Source: Pratylenchus scribneri (taxonomy: Eukaryota > Nematoda > Chromadorea > Rhabditida > Pratylenchidae). From it: DNA of 64,000 nt. The number at the start of each line of letters is the position of its first letter. Position 1 is the first letter of the stretch. The stretch is from positions 1,984,001 to 2,048,000 of the forward strand of contig JAQSEB010000004.1 of assembly GCA_030063045.1 (NCBI GenBank), given 5' to 3'. The position numbers and the translations under genes were made by a program. Shown here piece by piece: positions 49,154 through 62,319 of this stretch. The notes beneath the pieces were generated by a model. It had not been told where the DNA came from. It saw only the letters and a list, made by a program, of their open reading frames with translations, and did no database searches.

Positions 49154-52100
49154 ATTAAAAAATAATTATTTAATTTTTAATTTTTTTAGAATTAAATTTT
49201 TCCTTTAATTCTTTCTTTTTAAATTGAATTTTAAACCAATTTATTTTTTAGTTCTCATTTAATTTACACCACATAGATTTTTTGTTTTTTATTTATTTCC
49301 ACTATAAAATAGAAAGTCCCAAAGTTTACAATTTGCAAAACATGTTTGGCACTTTCTTCCAAAAATCCTGCAAAATAATAAAACCAGAAACCACCCATTT
49401 TTCATTACTACTTAATATCCCAGTCATTTTTTCTAACACAGTTTTAATATTTTTTCATTAATTAAGTCTCAACATTAATTTCTAAATCCACAAAATCTCT
49501 CAAAATCCGCATAAACAAAATAAAATTTGACTATATTTGGCTGTTTTTATGGCCATAAAAAACAAGAAAAAATTTAATGGTATATATAATATATGTAATT
49601 CATTATGGCAGAAATTAGTAAATAATATTTTTTAGACATTTTTATTTTATTTTATTTCCAAAAAATTTTAAAAAATTTAAATTTTAAAAATTAATATTTT
49701 TGAGAAATTTGAATGTATTTTTAAAATTTTTATTACTTTTTTATTTTTCAATAGAAAAAAAAATCCAAAAATTCAGTTAAAAATAATATTTTAAAAGAAA
49801 AATTTTGATGCTTTTAATTTAAATTATTCATTTTATTTTTACATTTTTCTACCCTAATTTCCGTTATAAATTTGAATAAATAAAACCAAATTAAATAAAA
49901 AAAATGTTTAATTCAATAGAAACCAGCCATCTATAATTCCCTGTCTGCACAAAAATGCTATTCTCTCTTGTTTTGAGGAGGAAGTGCCCTATCAAAAGAA
50001 GGATTTGATGGCTGCGTAAAAATGCCAATACCCAATAATTCATTTTATTGAAGAATAGAGTGATTATGGATTAACAAAAAACGGAAGTATTTTGTTGTAA
50101 ATTCATAGTTATAGTTAATCCAACCAAATTCACTAGAAATTTGCCGATTTTTCTAACAATTATTTTTTATTAAAAATTTACTCTTTCTTTTCACATTCAT
50201 CTCCAGAGGCTTTTCTTAACCTCCTTCCCAAATTGCCAACGCAAAAACCATCAAAATGAAATTGAAAATTCATGGCTTTTTGTTTGACGCACTTTTTTGA
50301 TGCATTTTTGCTGGTTTTGATGTTTATTATCGGTCCAAAATTTTGCCTTTTCCTCAAAGTTTAGCATTTTTGACTTCTTTTTCCAATTTCCTTTCTTCCT
50401 TTCTATTAATTTTTTGAGTTTCGACCATTTTGACCAATGACCACTCGGACACTTTTTGTTGGGGGTCCAACCAGTGCAAAACCAGTCGAAAATTGGTGGC
50501 GACAAAATACATAAAATGTGTGTGTGAATATAGAATAGTGTTGTTTGGCCTTGGCCTTGGGAGTTTGGACCATAACAACAAATATAAATTGTAAATTCCC
50601 TTCGTTTTTCCTTTTATAAATAACTTCCTTCTTCCTATTTTTAGTGTTATCCACTCACTGACTGCCAACAGAGTCCATAGTGACCAAAAAGTATTATTGG
50701 CATAAAACACATACCACTCCTATCGCTAAAACTAAAAATATTTCCAACTTTAATAGCACTAACATCAGTGATGCAAATTATTCATTCAATTAATTAGAAT
50801 TAAGGTTAGAAAAAAAAAATAAAAACCTACATAAATTTCTATTATGAATTTTTCAATTAATTAAAATTTTTCTGATTAAAAAATTAAATATAAAATATTG
50901 ACAAAATAATTAGTTTGTTTTACTGAAATACTTTCTTTACGATTTGCTTATTTTTTCTACTTTCCATAATTAAAAAATTAATCTTAAAATTAAACAAAAA
51001 AAAAATTAAATTTTAAAAATCATTAATTCCATCTAATTCCATCTTTTTTCAATTTTACACTTTTTCCCAGAATTTGGCCCAATTCCATTTTAAAAAGCAA
51101 ATTTATGTATTGTCCTCATAACAATTTTGAGTTGACTGAGTGAGAGGTAAATGTGCCAAGAGAAATGGCCATAAAGAAAATGAGTCGGAAAATTTCGTAT
51201 ATTGACGACAATTTTGCGGGGCCAACTCCACAAAATTTCGTGCCCAAAAGTGATGATGTGGAATGCATTGTTGTCGCCCTTTGCTCATTTTCATTTTTGA
51301 GTGTGTGTTTGGCGGTTGTCCATCATTCCCCAACCCTCGGCGAATGAATCGGTAATGAACCGTGGTGTTGAGTGAGGAGACTCCCATTGCCGAAAAAGGC
51401 CATTGCGCCGACCTCAATTTCCCCAACAACCATTGCCCAAAATAATTGTGTCAATTTCCCTCGGCGCTCTACACATTGTTAGGAAGGCCGCTGTCCTCGC
51501 CCGCAACCAAATTATTTAGTGCATGCAAAAATAGAGGCCAAATTCCAAATTTTGAAATTTTCGGCTACCCAAATTTTACATATTCGCGAATTTTGCACAA
51601 ATATCTCAGCAATCTTCCTAGCTATTAATTTAATTTTTTACCATTGAATTTAGTCCTTTGCATAGAGCTTTTGTATCAAAATGATTAAACTCAAATTGAC
51701 CAAAATGTTATGGCCAAAAATGAAAATTTTCTGATTTTTCCACATTTACTTTTTGGTAATACCTTTCTAAAATTTAATTATAAATCCATTAAATATTTTA
51801 CTTTCTCTTTCAATCAGTCCAAATTAACGATTAATAATATTAACAAATTTGCTTATAATTTAAATCAACAATTCAATTATTATTTTATCAACTCATCACA
51901 ATTGGGGCTAAAATGTTTACTATTTAATTTATCTTAATTTAAAGCAAATTTTCAATTCGAAAATTAAGTCTATGAGATGACGAAGTTCTGGTAAAAAATT
52001 TTTATTCTAATGAAATTTCTGCACGCAAATTTCTAATTTCTACTAAAGAAAACGACATTATGAATAAAATATAATTTTTACATGTAATAATTAATTATTG

Positions 52101-53058
52101 GAATCAACTGATATTGCCACCTTAAGGAAATAATAAAAAAATGCCTTCCTTCATTTTCGTACTAAACTTACCTAATCTATGATTATAATATTATTTAGTA
52201 AACATTTATTCCTTTGGTAAAAAAAAAACTATCTCAATTTTTTTCACTGCCAATTTAAGCAATAATAAAATGGTGGCCAATTAAATTTGTTTGCATATTA
52301 TTGCCCTTTTTCTTTTCAAATTAGACAAAGGCCTTCAATTTTACCAGTTGCCACCCTCAATCAGAGGAAATTGCCACCCATTTTCCTTCCTCATTTTACC
52401 TTTGCCCTCCCTGTACTATGCATTTATTTTCGATTCCAGCCAATTGCCAGAATTTTTTAATTATATTCATAAGGGAATAATATAAAGTTGGCTGCAGGCT
52501 ACTCATTGTATTTTATATATTTCACTAAAATCTACAAAAATATTTAGTTTGTCGAAAAAAATTGATATTTTCCAAAAAGTGTACATATAAGCAAAATAAT
52601 TAAAATGGTTTATGGATTTGCCATACCTAATTTAATAAAACCATTTATCAAATTGGATAGAGCTTATGAATACGCATCGATTGGTATATAACTTGTGATG
52701 GTTTGATCAAAATTAAAGGGTATTTGATGGTTTAAACCAATGTTGGTTCAAGTTTAATCTAAAATTGGTTAAACTTAAACAAAAATATAATAAATGTTAT
52801 ATCTCAAGATTCCTTGATTGAGTGCAAAGTTTATGGGTTTAGGGAAAAGTTTCTGAATCTTTATAATATTTTTCTTATATTTAATTCAATATTCACAAAC
52901 TTATATATTTTTAATTTTTTCCCCTTAATTTTCAACTAATTTTATCCACCAAAATCTTTAAAATTTTTCAATTTTAAAAATTATTTTTATTAAGCTTTAA
53001 AATAATTTCATTCTTACAACCTTTTGTCGACATTTTCGCCCTAATTCCTTTTATTAAA
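49154..53058. other. Long intergenic region without a supported gene
   Basis: About 3.9 kb. Mostly AT-rich. GC-richer stretches at 50250-50720 and 51090-51480 contain open frames on both strands but no motif or splice structure that I recognise. A palindromic-family fragment lies at 52530-52870. It probably contains the promoter of the gene at 53059. Confidence 0.5.
52530..52870. repeat. Diverged palindromic-family element
   Basis: Contains 'GAATACGCATCGATTGGTAT', 'ATGGTTTGATCAAAATTAAA' and a central 'GGTTTAAACCAATGTTGG', matching half-sites of the palindromic family. The right half is eroded. Confidence 0.5.
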
Positions 53059-54704
53059 ATGATTCATCCGACAATTCTTTTTATTTCCCTCCAACTTCTT
53101 TCCACACTTATTTTCGCCGCAAATGAATCCATTGTAGAGGAATCTGGTGATGCAAATTTCACGGTAGCAGCCAAAACCTTGATGCCACCGGAGCCAACTG
53201 ATCAAACGCCAGTGAGCACTGCATATTTCAATCAAAAGGTAGGGCATTTTAAATTACCTAATTAAGCATTTATAAACCAAATTTTGATAGCAATGTTAAT
53301 CCAAATAGGATTAGTAAAATTTAAACAAATAATTAGCTGATTTGATAGGAATTTGTCAGAAAATTTATACCAAAAAAATTACTAATTAGACTAAAATCGG
53401 AGATTTTTTTTTATCATTTTTATGGCCATAAAATTTTAGTCATTTAGGATTGATTAATCAATTTGATATCAAATTTATCCAAAAAAGAGATTGATCCATT
53501 GGTATAAAAATTTTACTAACGTATAAAATATTGCTTATATAATGATAATTGGCCTAATTCGGGTGGTCTAAATTCATTCTACCCCAAAAACAAAGCGGAA
53601 AAATTTTAATATAGGAAATTAAATAATTGCCTTTGGATCTGGAATCATTCTTAGATCAATCAAAATAAATTAATGCTCCAAAATATAAATATTTTCAGAC
53701 ATATTCAATCCAAGAATTCCATGAATTGGTTGCAGGACTGAATGCGGACATCAAGAATGGCTTCAAAAAGGCAATATTTAATCGGATTTTAAATCTAAAG
53801 AAAATTTTCTCAATCACGTTTAAGGTCGAAGAAGAAAGTGGCCGCCTTTCGGAAGTGATTTCGCGTCTAGATGGTCGAATGGACAAATTAGAAGGTTAGT
53901 TTAAATTTAAATAAGTTAAAATAGACTAAAAAATAATTAAAATAAAATACATTTTCCTACTCTTGCTTTTTTGATATTTGTTGACTTTGTTTCTCATTTT
54001 TGGAATAAGTGCGGAAAAGTGTGAAAGGTGCCCCTATTGGTCTCATTAGGAATCAGGATTAAGGTTGGGGGGTCAATCAAGGTCATTCGGGGACAGGAAA
54101 ACATTATCATCTCATCCTTATTAGATATCCCAGAATGACCATAAACATAATTGTGATTAACCATCGGGTTTGGAAAGGACCTTTATATTTCCCCTTATAG
54201 ACAAGAAAAATTGAATCAACGAGTACCTATTTTTTTGATAAATCATGAATTTGGCCTTAAATTTGGTCCAATTTATGGCAATTCTGGGTAAGCAAACACC
54301 AACATTTCCAATGAATAGGTCACATTTAAAAATATTGGTATTGCCTTACAAAAATGGCCAAATATGACTGAAATGAAGCTAAATTCCTGTTTAACATCCA
54401 AAATTACCCAGGAAATAAATTTTTGCACCCATAAAAAATATTGATATTTTCAGGCTGGCTAGGCTGGAAATGGTTGGACCGAACGGGATTGGCCAATTGG
54501 CCATGCATTGTGCTCACCGCGATGGCCATTCTCCTCTTGGCCGTTGCCATTTTGGTCCTATGCAATACTTTGCTAATCAAACGAGTTTTGGGAGGAGCGG
54601 CTGCAACCGCAAATTCCGGCGCATCGGCGAGAAGGGAAAAAATGGCCGCCAGCAGCAAAAAGGAGAAGGAAATGGTCGGCCTTGTCCAAAAAGAGACTGC
54701 TTAA
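53059..54704 (+). CDS. Single-pass membrane protein, 208 aa, family not recognised
   Basis: Exons 53059-53238, 53699-53894 and 54454-54704, in phase. The signal peptide MIHPTILFISLQLLSTLIFA is followed by an acidic, Pro/Thr-rich stretch (VEESGDANFTVAAKT with an N-glycosylation sequon). A helical, possibly coiled region comes next (QEFHELVAGLNADIKNGF; SGRLSEVISRLDGRMDKLEG). A strong membrane helix (CIVLTAMAILLLAVAILVL) leads to an Ala/Lys/Ser-rich basic tail (ARREKMAASSKKEKE). The inferred topology is type I. The second exon contains an internal GCAATA...CTAAAG stretch that could itself be a short in-frame intron (about 53767-53800). No family recognised. Confidence 0.7.
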
Positions 54705-56701
54705 AGAATGACTATAGGACGGAAAATTCCTCAAAAAGCTTTGAAATTTTTTCATGCGAGAATCTCATTTTTAGACCTCATTTTTCATTTTGCTGAATTT
54801 TTCTGGAATAGAATTGAAAGTTTGAAAGTTTATTCTTTTCTATGCCAGCTTTTGGCACCATTAAACATCGAAAATAGATCTTATTCATTGCAGCATACTC
54901 TATTTTGCTCTTAAATTAAATTAAATTTGGAAATTTTTAAATTTCTTTAAGTTAATTTACTTATCAGAATTTCTTACATTTTAGACTAAAATATTTCCTA
55001 TCCAAACATAATAAGTTTGTAATTTCCAAATTTACTCATCGATTGTGCCAATTTGAATGAGTCAATCTTTTGTTTTGACATAATAGGTCACTGATTCAAC
55101 TATCTTTAGGAATATCAGTCAAAATGTTTTCAAAGAATCAAAAATTTTCAAAATAATTTAGAAAAATTTTTCAGCAAAATGAAAAAAAACATAATTTACA
55201 TTCTTATGTAAAAAAAACATTTCTGATTTTCTTTCTCATTTCTAATCATCATTTTTAATTCCTACAAGCTTTTTAATCCAAACTATTTTTGCCAATTTCT
55301 TATAAAATAATATAAATTACATTTTATGTGTTTTTCTTCATAAATATTTTGTGTATGTGAAAATAATAAAAATATTTTCCCATCCAATTCATTCATTTAA
55401 TGACAACCAATTTTGGAGAGGTCAAGGAACTTGGCGCTTTTCCTTTATAATGCCAATTAATTGTGGTCAGAAGAATGGCGCATCTTTCATTTTCTTTATT
55501 CCAGGACCGGTCCAAATTATATGCCAGCTCTAAAATAATGGAAAAGTCACAAAATGTGCACAATCCAAAAATTTGCACCCGGATTATGCAAATAATGGTC
55601 ATGGAATTAATAATAATTTTTTAAATAATTTTGCTTTTAAAAAATGTTTGAAATCAATTTTAATTATTTTATTATCAAAATTCAAAAAAATAAAGAAAAA
55701 GCTGTTGATGATATTAATTTTAATTTAATAGATAAGGAATTAATTGAGCTGTGGCGAAAAACTAAGTGAAAATTTTTGCGTATTAAATGCTTTTTTTTGG
55801 GCACAATTTCATCATTTCTGGGCAAATTTAAATAAATTTAGTATTAAATTAAAGAACGGATATTTGGCTATAATATAAATTTTTTTTCAATACGTTAAGA
55901 ATTGTTGAAATTATGAACATAACCATTGATATCTCGCTAATTCTTATTTTAAATATCATTTAAAATGGTTTTTTAGAATAATTTCATCGATTTTAATCAA
56001 GCCAAAAATATGCTCTTTAATTTGATAATAAAATGATTAAAATTGTTTCATCCTTGTTTAAACGGCAGCAAATCAATCTGCATTCTGCACCTTTCTCCGA
56101 GATTGGATATTTTCTAATCAGACTTCCTATATCCCCATTAAATTTCTCACTTTTTTGAATTGGCTAATTTTATGCATTCTCGTTTTTTAAAAAAAGGGAG
56201 AAGATGCCCTCCGAAAGAGGGAAGATGCGCACCGGACCGGCTCTGCTGGATTAACAATATTCAAAAGGGGATGAGCACTTTTTCCCGCAATCCATACGGA
56301 ATAATCCATTTGTGGTGTGCGCATCTTCATCGGCGGCTACATAATTAAGGGAGGAGGAGAGAAAGGGAGGGGAAAAGTCGCGCAAAGAAGCCGCAATTTT
56401 GAGCACAACGAAAATAAAATAAGCTAATTTTATGGAAAAACATGAAATCCATTCGGGAAGAATGGAAATGGGATGGACGAATTTGTGTGTGGAAAGGACG
56501 AGTTATTGGCAAATGTAGGGAGAAAATGAGGAATAAAGGGGAGAGGGGAAAGTTGCAAAAAATTGTCAAAAAGCGGAGGCTTCTTCCAAGAAGGACGGCA
56601 TATTTAATGGATGCGCATTGAGCAGTGACTCTTCATTCTAAAAGCCGAAAAATTTTCCAACAGTTCGCAAAATATTCAAATCACCCAAAATCATCACTAA
56701 A
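54705..56701. other. Intergenic region, 3' side and grl promoter
   Basis: No supported gene. At 56190-56340 a GC-richer stretch has the near-inverted motifs GAAGATGCGCACCGG and GTGTGCGCATCTTC, possibly regulatory for the gene at 56702. A TATTTAA motif lies about 100 bp before that start codon. Confidence 0.4.
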
Positions 56702-58053
56702 ATGTCATCGTCGTCCATCCTTCCACTTTTTGCCGGCATTTTCCTACCAATTTTTGTGGCCATTTTGCTGATGGATTTGGCCAATGGCTGTGGCCTTCCA
56801 CCACCGCCGGCACCGGCACCAACCTGTTGCTGTGGTGGAGGCGGTGGATGTGGAAGAAAGAAACGTGAGGCAGTTCAACCACATTACAAAGGAGTGGAAG
56901 TGCCATGCCCACAGACGGAATGGAAACAAATTATGGAAGGGGTGAGTGTTGAGTGGGTAAATATAAGGGGATTATTGAATACAGTCATTTCTATATTCCT
57001 AATTAGTATTCCTTTTAGCCATAGTTCAACAAGGAAGTAACAACAAGTAACCAATACAGGAAAATTATGTACCATTTGAAAGATTAGCCATTAAAATTTT
57101 ATGAATATATGCCCTTTAAATATAATAAATTCAAATTTTCCGAGAAAAAAACACCCACTAATTTAATTATTTTTTTAAAAATATTTTCATAAAATTAGAG
57201 AATTTTAGAGCTATCAAATTTAAATGCCATAGTGCCTTCCTGCTAATTTAGTTGCTGTTGATGTTGAGCCTATAGATAAAAGAATTGCCATTATATTAAA
57301 ATGGTGATACGGTAACTGAAATTTCCCGTTTTGGAATAGGAGAGAGAAGTGAAAGGTGGGAGACTGGATTGTATACTACATATTTCAATATAAATATGGG
57401 GTTTTAATATTAATATTCTAGAATTGTGGTGGAAGGATTAAAATGGAAAATATGCTAAGATAATCATAGGTAATTAATATGTTTTGCTTGAGATTTTCTC
57501 GGATTTCCAAACTTTAAAATTTTTGATTTTATTTGTTTCGTTTTGTTTGTACAATATTTTCATTCATATAAAATAAATGTGCTTTTTCAAATTCACAATC
57601 ATTTCCTAATTAAGAATCCAAATCACAAATATGGGTATAGTTTTGTCGATTTTAAATTTTATATTAATCTTATTAAGCAAATGCCATCTAATTTTTATAG
57701 TAACATTTCATTTGCTTATTAATATTGCCAAATATGATTTTCGATATGTTTAGATTTTTAGCCTAATCTTTTTAAAAATTTTCCAGGCAATTCTGGCCGA
57801 TGATCAAACTGGTTCCATTTCGGCCATACAAAATGGCCTTTTCCGTCGATTCCCAACCGAGAAATTCCTGGTCATTTGTGCTTCGGCCAAAGCCTCATCA
57901 ATTTCTCCGGCAGAAAGCCAAAATGCAATTGCCACCAAAATTGAAGCGGCCAAACAATTGCCCCATGCCATTCATTTCAGTTCGGCTGGCGATGGATATT
58001 GCAATGTGTTGGCCAATGGGCATTGGTGCCAAGCGGTGGCATTGAGTGCTTGA
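56702..58053 (+). CDS. Ground-like (GRL) domain protein, 168 aa
   Basis: Exons 56702-56941 and 57787-58053, in phase. Signal peptide MSSSSILPLFAGIFLPIFVA, then a Pro-rich stretch, a cysteine/glycine cluster (CCCGGGGGCGRKKRE, with a possible furin-type site) and the ground-like domain. The domain's first cysteine is in VPCPQTEWKQIM, followed by FLVICASAKASS and a final GYCNVLANGHWCQA. Ground-like proteins are nematode-specific secreted relatives of the Hedgehog-related families, usually made in hypodermis or glia and linked to the cuticle. The overall order (signal, Pro/Cys/Gly linker, domain at the end) and length fit. The large intron (845 bp) holds no other gene. Confidence 0.82.
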
Positions 58054-58466
58054 TTGATAGTGGAATGGTGAAACAAAGAAGAAATTTTGATTAAAGCATT
58101 TTCGATTGACAAAATAATTTTGTGCAATTTTACTATTTTTTTTATTTTAATTTCCACTAAATTAAATCATTAATAATTGAAATCTTTTCCAATGTATATT
58201 AGACTGTTCTTTTTCTTTTGACCATAACACTTAAAGCGTTAAAATTTTATATCATCGATAGAGGAGAGTCTCTTCTATTAAATACATTTTATTTCATATT
58301 TTTAGAAATTTTTCTGAATTTTTTATGAATTTTTTTCTAAGCTATAGTAGGAAACCTACCAGGGTAGTGGTATGGTAGAAAAAAGGAAGGGAAATCAAAT
58401 GGTTATTTGACCAATTGTTGAATTTATTTGCTAATAAGGCTTTAATTTGCTACCAATGATTACTGG

Positions 58467-58580
58467 ATGGCAAAACCCAATTACTATGGTCGATTGCTGG
58501 TCGTGAATGGCGAAGCCGAAATTTTGCAACCTGTTGCTGGCCCAGTTGGTGGTGGCGGTGGCCCATGTGGAACTTGCTGA
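58467..58580 (+). pseudogene. Copy of the last exon of the Gly/Asn-rich gene
   Basis: Reads GRLLVVNGEAEILQP, then VAGPVGGGGG, then PCGTC and stop. It is almost identical to the last exon at 61783-61960 and is also similar in the following UTR (GAATGAAAGCGGATGTCATG). Immediately upstream the similarity continues (GATGGCAAAACCCAATTAC) but with a deletion and frame change relative to the intact exon. No upstream Gly-rich exons or acceptor were found, so it looks like a duplicated fragment rather than a gene. Confidence 0.7.
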
Positions 58581-59449
58581 ATGAAAGCGGATGTCATGGT
58601 CATTTTTGTTATGCTTGAAAATCCCTAATATCATTTTAAAATGATATTACTATTTTTAAAAATTAAAATAATTTTTAAATAAAGATTTAAGGAATTATTA
58701 ATTGTAGAACTCTGTGCATTAAATTGGATATCATTTTTCGGATTGATTGTTTCCTCCTCCAAAAATTATAAAACTTCATTCAACCCCACATTTTTGAGAC
58801 AGAGCCTTATAAGGAAGTTATTCAGAAGGCGACCATAAAACTCCTAATAAATGTCCTCTAATAATAAGTGAATTTTATAAATTTTGAAAACTTTCAATTA
58901 TTTGTAAAATAATTAACTTTTCTTCTAATTTTAATTTTATATTTACCATTATTTTGATTTGATTTAAATGCCCTTAATAGATACTTATATTTCAACGAAA
59001 TTTTGTATGAGGCCATAGTCTGTGAATTTGCGGATTGCATCAGCATAAATTCGCGCATTCATTCCCTTATTTCCTAAATGCCCCCAATGACGTCCTCTGT
59101 TGTTCGTCCCACCAAATTGTCCCCTTCTCTTTTTGACTGCACCACTCTTTGCCCAACAAACAAGGTTTTCACTTTTCTCAATGGAAAAAAGTTGTTGTAA
59201 AGTGAAAATGTGAGAGGAGATTTTTGGAGAAAGTAAATTGGAATTAAGAATGTGTGAAAGCGAAGGCCAAATAAAATGTAAAAAAATGGCCCCACAAATA
59301 TGGGCAGATAAGCCAAAGGCCATATTCAACGAAAGGCTCGATTCACTATTTTATGTGCATCTATTTAATATTTTTATCGGAAATATTTACCGAAATGTAT
59401 TGCCTAAAAAGACATTGATATTTAAAAATTTTAACCGTTCCAAAATTTA

Positions 59450-59680
59450 TCTTAGGCCAATAACCCTTATACTTTTACCCAATCGATTGATCAAAGATGA
59501 ATCATTTGATTATGTTTAGGCTTATGTTTAAACAATTCTAACATATGGTTTTGAACCATTAAACCAAATAATTTTAAACCGTTTAATACCTTTTAATTAT
59601 TGACCAAACCATAACAAAATATATAACATTCAATGAGTCTTGACCAATTCTATCTAATGTGATATGGTTTAAAATGTGAA
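59450..59680. repeat. Diverged palindromic-family element
   Basis: Half-sites 'TTTTACCCAATCGATTGATC' and 'TTTTAAACCGTTTAATACC', 'TTGACCAAACCATAACAAAA' and 'CAATGAGTCTTGACCAATTC' match the right half of the palindromic family. Confidence 0.5.
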
Positions 59681-59802
59681 AAATACTTATGATTATTTTG
59701 GAATTTTATGTACTCTTTTTCGGCAATTTAAATGTTTTTTTGGACAAATTAAAATAATTATAATCTATTTAATAATTGTACACCCATTTCGGTCAACAAA
59801 AA

Positions 59803-61960
59803 ATGTCCATTTTCTATCTCGGTCTTCTCCTTATTGTTTCGCATGTGGCCAATTCCCACAATACCGGCGCCAGCGGTGGCACCCAAACGGTGGTGAATGC
59901 CGCAACAGGTGGAAATGGAGGAAATGAAGGTTATAAAACAGGATTGAGCACAAATACCAATACGGCTGGCTATTCGACCCAAACGAAAACGGAGGGCAAT
60001 GTGGGCTATTCGAACAACAACAATGCAAATACCGGGGCCGGATATTCTGGACAAAGCAATTCAGGCGGCAATTATCAACAACAGGGATACGGCAATAATA
60101 AAGGCCAAGGCTATACCAATGAAAATCGAGGATATAGCGGTGGAAATCAACAATACAGGTAGGGAGAATACTTGATTAAATACTGGATAATGCTTGCTAA
60201 ATGCTAAGTAATGATTGAATAATAACTTAGGCTTTTGCTCAGAGTTTAATAAGGCAATAATTAATAAAATTTTTGAATTAAATAGATAATTAAAAAACAA
60301 AATATCAGTCTAATAAAATTTCCTAATTAAAACTATAAAAGTTAGATTTCTAAATTCGCTTGAGAAAAGTCGCTTTTTTACAAATAATTTAAAATTTTAA
60401 TAAGTTAGAAATTCCACTTTAAAAAGTTATATAATAGAGCTTTGAATTCTTTCCTAATTGAGTGAGTTTTGAGTATTTTAGATATGAAAGAATATACAAA
60501 TTCAATAGGCGGTACCCAATTATTTCTATTTGTTTTTAGTGGTGGAAATCAACAATACACCGGTGGAAATCAACAATACGCTGGTCAAAATCAACAATAC
60601 AGCGGTCAAAATCAGCAAAGTTATAGCGGTGGAAATCAGGGATACCGTGATGGAGGCAATTCAGGCGGCGGATATCAACAACAACAAAGCTATAACAGCA
60701 ATAACAACGGAGGAAGCCAGGGATATACCTATTATAACACGAATGGATACAGTGGAATGGGCCAAGGACAACAATACAACAACAATGGTGGAGGCTATAA
60801 TAGCGGATACACTTCTGGATCGGGTTCGGGATATGGAAATCAACAATACAGCAGCAACAATGCTGTTGGATATACCGGCAACCAAGGTGAATTTGAATTG
60901 TTTTCATTTATGAAATTAATAAGCAATAGAAAAGTTTAAAAAAGTATTAATCAAAAATGAGAACTAAAATAAAGAAATCTATCTGTCGACATTTTCATGG
61001 TCTAATATTATTAATAGTATACATTTCATAAGCAGTAACTCCTTTTTTTTGTTCACACTCTAAAAAAGCATAATAATCCAATATGATGATGGGGATTTGA
61101 ATTTACCATAATATTTTTAATAAAATCTAGCTTCTTTTTAAATAGTTGAATCTTTGAGTATAATTCTAATAAATAAGAGGAGAATTTGTTAATTTAAAGC
61201 GCCCGTCATAAAAATTATTTTATTTTCAAAAAATTGGAACTATATGGCTTTTAAATGATATATCATTTTCCTAAATTGGTTGCTTTCTTTGTAAAGCTAT
61301 GGCCAAAAAATGACCTGAAAAATGAAATGTTCTATGTATTTACTTAATAGCTTAAGTCTTCTTTTCAACTTCTTTTGCCTTAAAAATTTAATAATATTCA
61401 AAATATCGATTTAAGGATACAGTAACGGAGGAGGATATGGCCAAGCTTACAATGGAGGAGGTTATGGGAATCAATATAGCAGTGGCAGCGGGCAATATTA
61501 TGGAGGAAATTCCGGTGGCTATGGAGGCAACAATGCTGGGTAAAATGCCAGGAAATTTATTATTAGAATAAAAAATGATATTAAAATAGCTCTTATGGCG
61601 ACAATCAAGGAGGATATGGCGGTTATAATGGAGCTAATTATGGTAGCGGATATGGAGGCGGATATCAACAACAGGGCGGATATTATGGCGGCGGAAATTC
61701 CGGTACTGGTGGTGGCTATGGAAGTAACTATGCCGGGTGAAATGCCAAAAAATTTACCATTAGAATAAAAAATGATATTTAGTGGCTCCTATGGCGGAAA
61801 TGGAGGCTACGGAAATGGTGGAGGTGCCCCATTGAATGGCAAAACCCAATCACTTTATACCCATGATGGTCGATTGCTGGTCGTGAATGGCGAAGCCGAA
61901 ATTTTGCAACCTGGCGCAGGCCCAGTTGGTGGTGGCGGCGGCCCATGTGGAACTTGCTGA
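59803..61960 (+). CDS. Gly/Asn/Gln/Tyr-rich secreted protein, 383 aa
   Basis: Five exons: 59803-60158, 60540-60886, 61416-61539, 61590-61736 and 61783-61960, all in phase. A signal peptide (MSIFYLGLLLIVSHVANS) precedes a long low-complexity region of Gly, Asn, Gln, Tyr and Ser. One exon has tandem GGNQQY/GQNQQY units, and the later exons have GGYGG units. The C-terminus is a distinct non-repetitive tail, THDGRLLVVNGEAEILQP followed by a GGGGGPCGTC end. The composition suits an extracellular structural or aggregating protein (eggshell, cuticle or gland secretion); the role is unknown. Introns 3 and 4 (50 and 46 bp) are similar in sequence, showing a recent exon-intron duplication. A start at 59776 in the same frame would bury the signal peptide, so 59803 is preferred. 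Confidence 0.78.
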
Positions 61961-62319
61961 TGAATGAAAGCGGAATGTCATGGCAATTTTTGGATATGCC
62001 TATGACAAACATGCCAATTTTTATTTTTGGATATTTTTTGACATTTCCAAATTCAACTTAAAATGATGCTGCCATTAATCCCCAACATCCTCCATTTTAA
62101 TCGCTCCTATAATCCCCCCATTTCATTCTATAGTTGATGTTTGCTCTTTGTAGTGTTTTTCAATGAAATAAAGGAAAAGGATTAATTTGCAATCGACATT
62201 CTAATCTTTATAGTTTGGTCAAATTTTGTACCTATTTCCATTTTAGCATAGCATTTGAAATAAATGTTTTTTTGATATTAAATTTTTTGCTATATTAATA
62301 CGAATTTTTAACTAAAATA

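Larger units (their letters stand above)
58054..59802. other. Intergenic, with a paralogous last-exon fragment and a repeat
   Basis: Contains the exon fragment at 58467-58580 and a palindromic-family fragment at 59450-59680. Open frames at 58985-59330 have no motif. Otherwise nothing seen. Confidence 0.5.

Noticed and set aside
60536..60907. Other-frame open reading frames over the Gln/Asn-rich exon
   Set aside because: Frame shadows of a simple-sequence exon; only the GGNQQY frame is in phase with the signal-peptide exon and the C-terminal tail.
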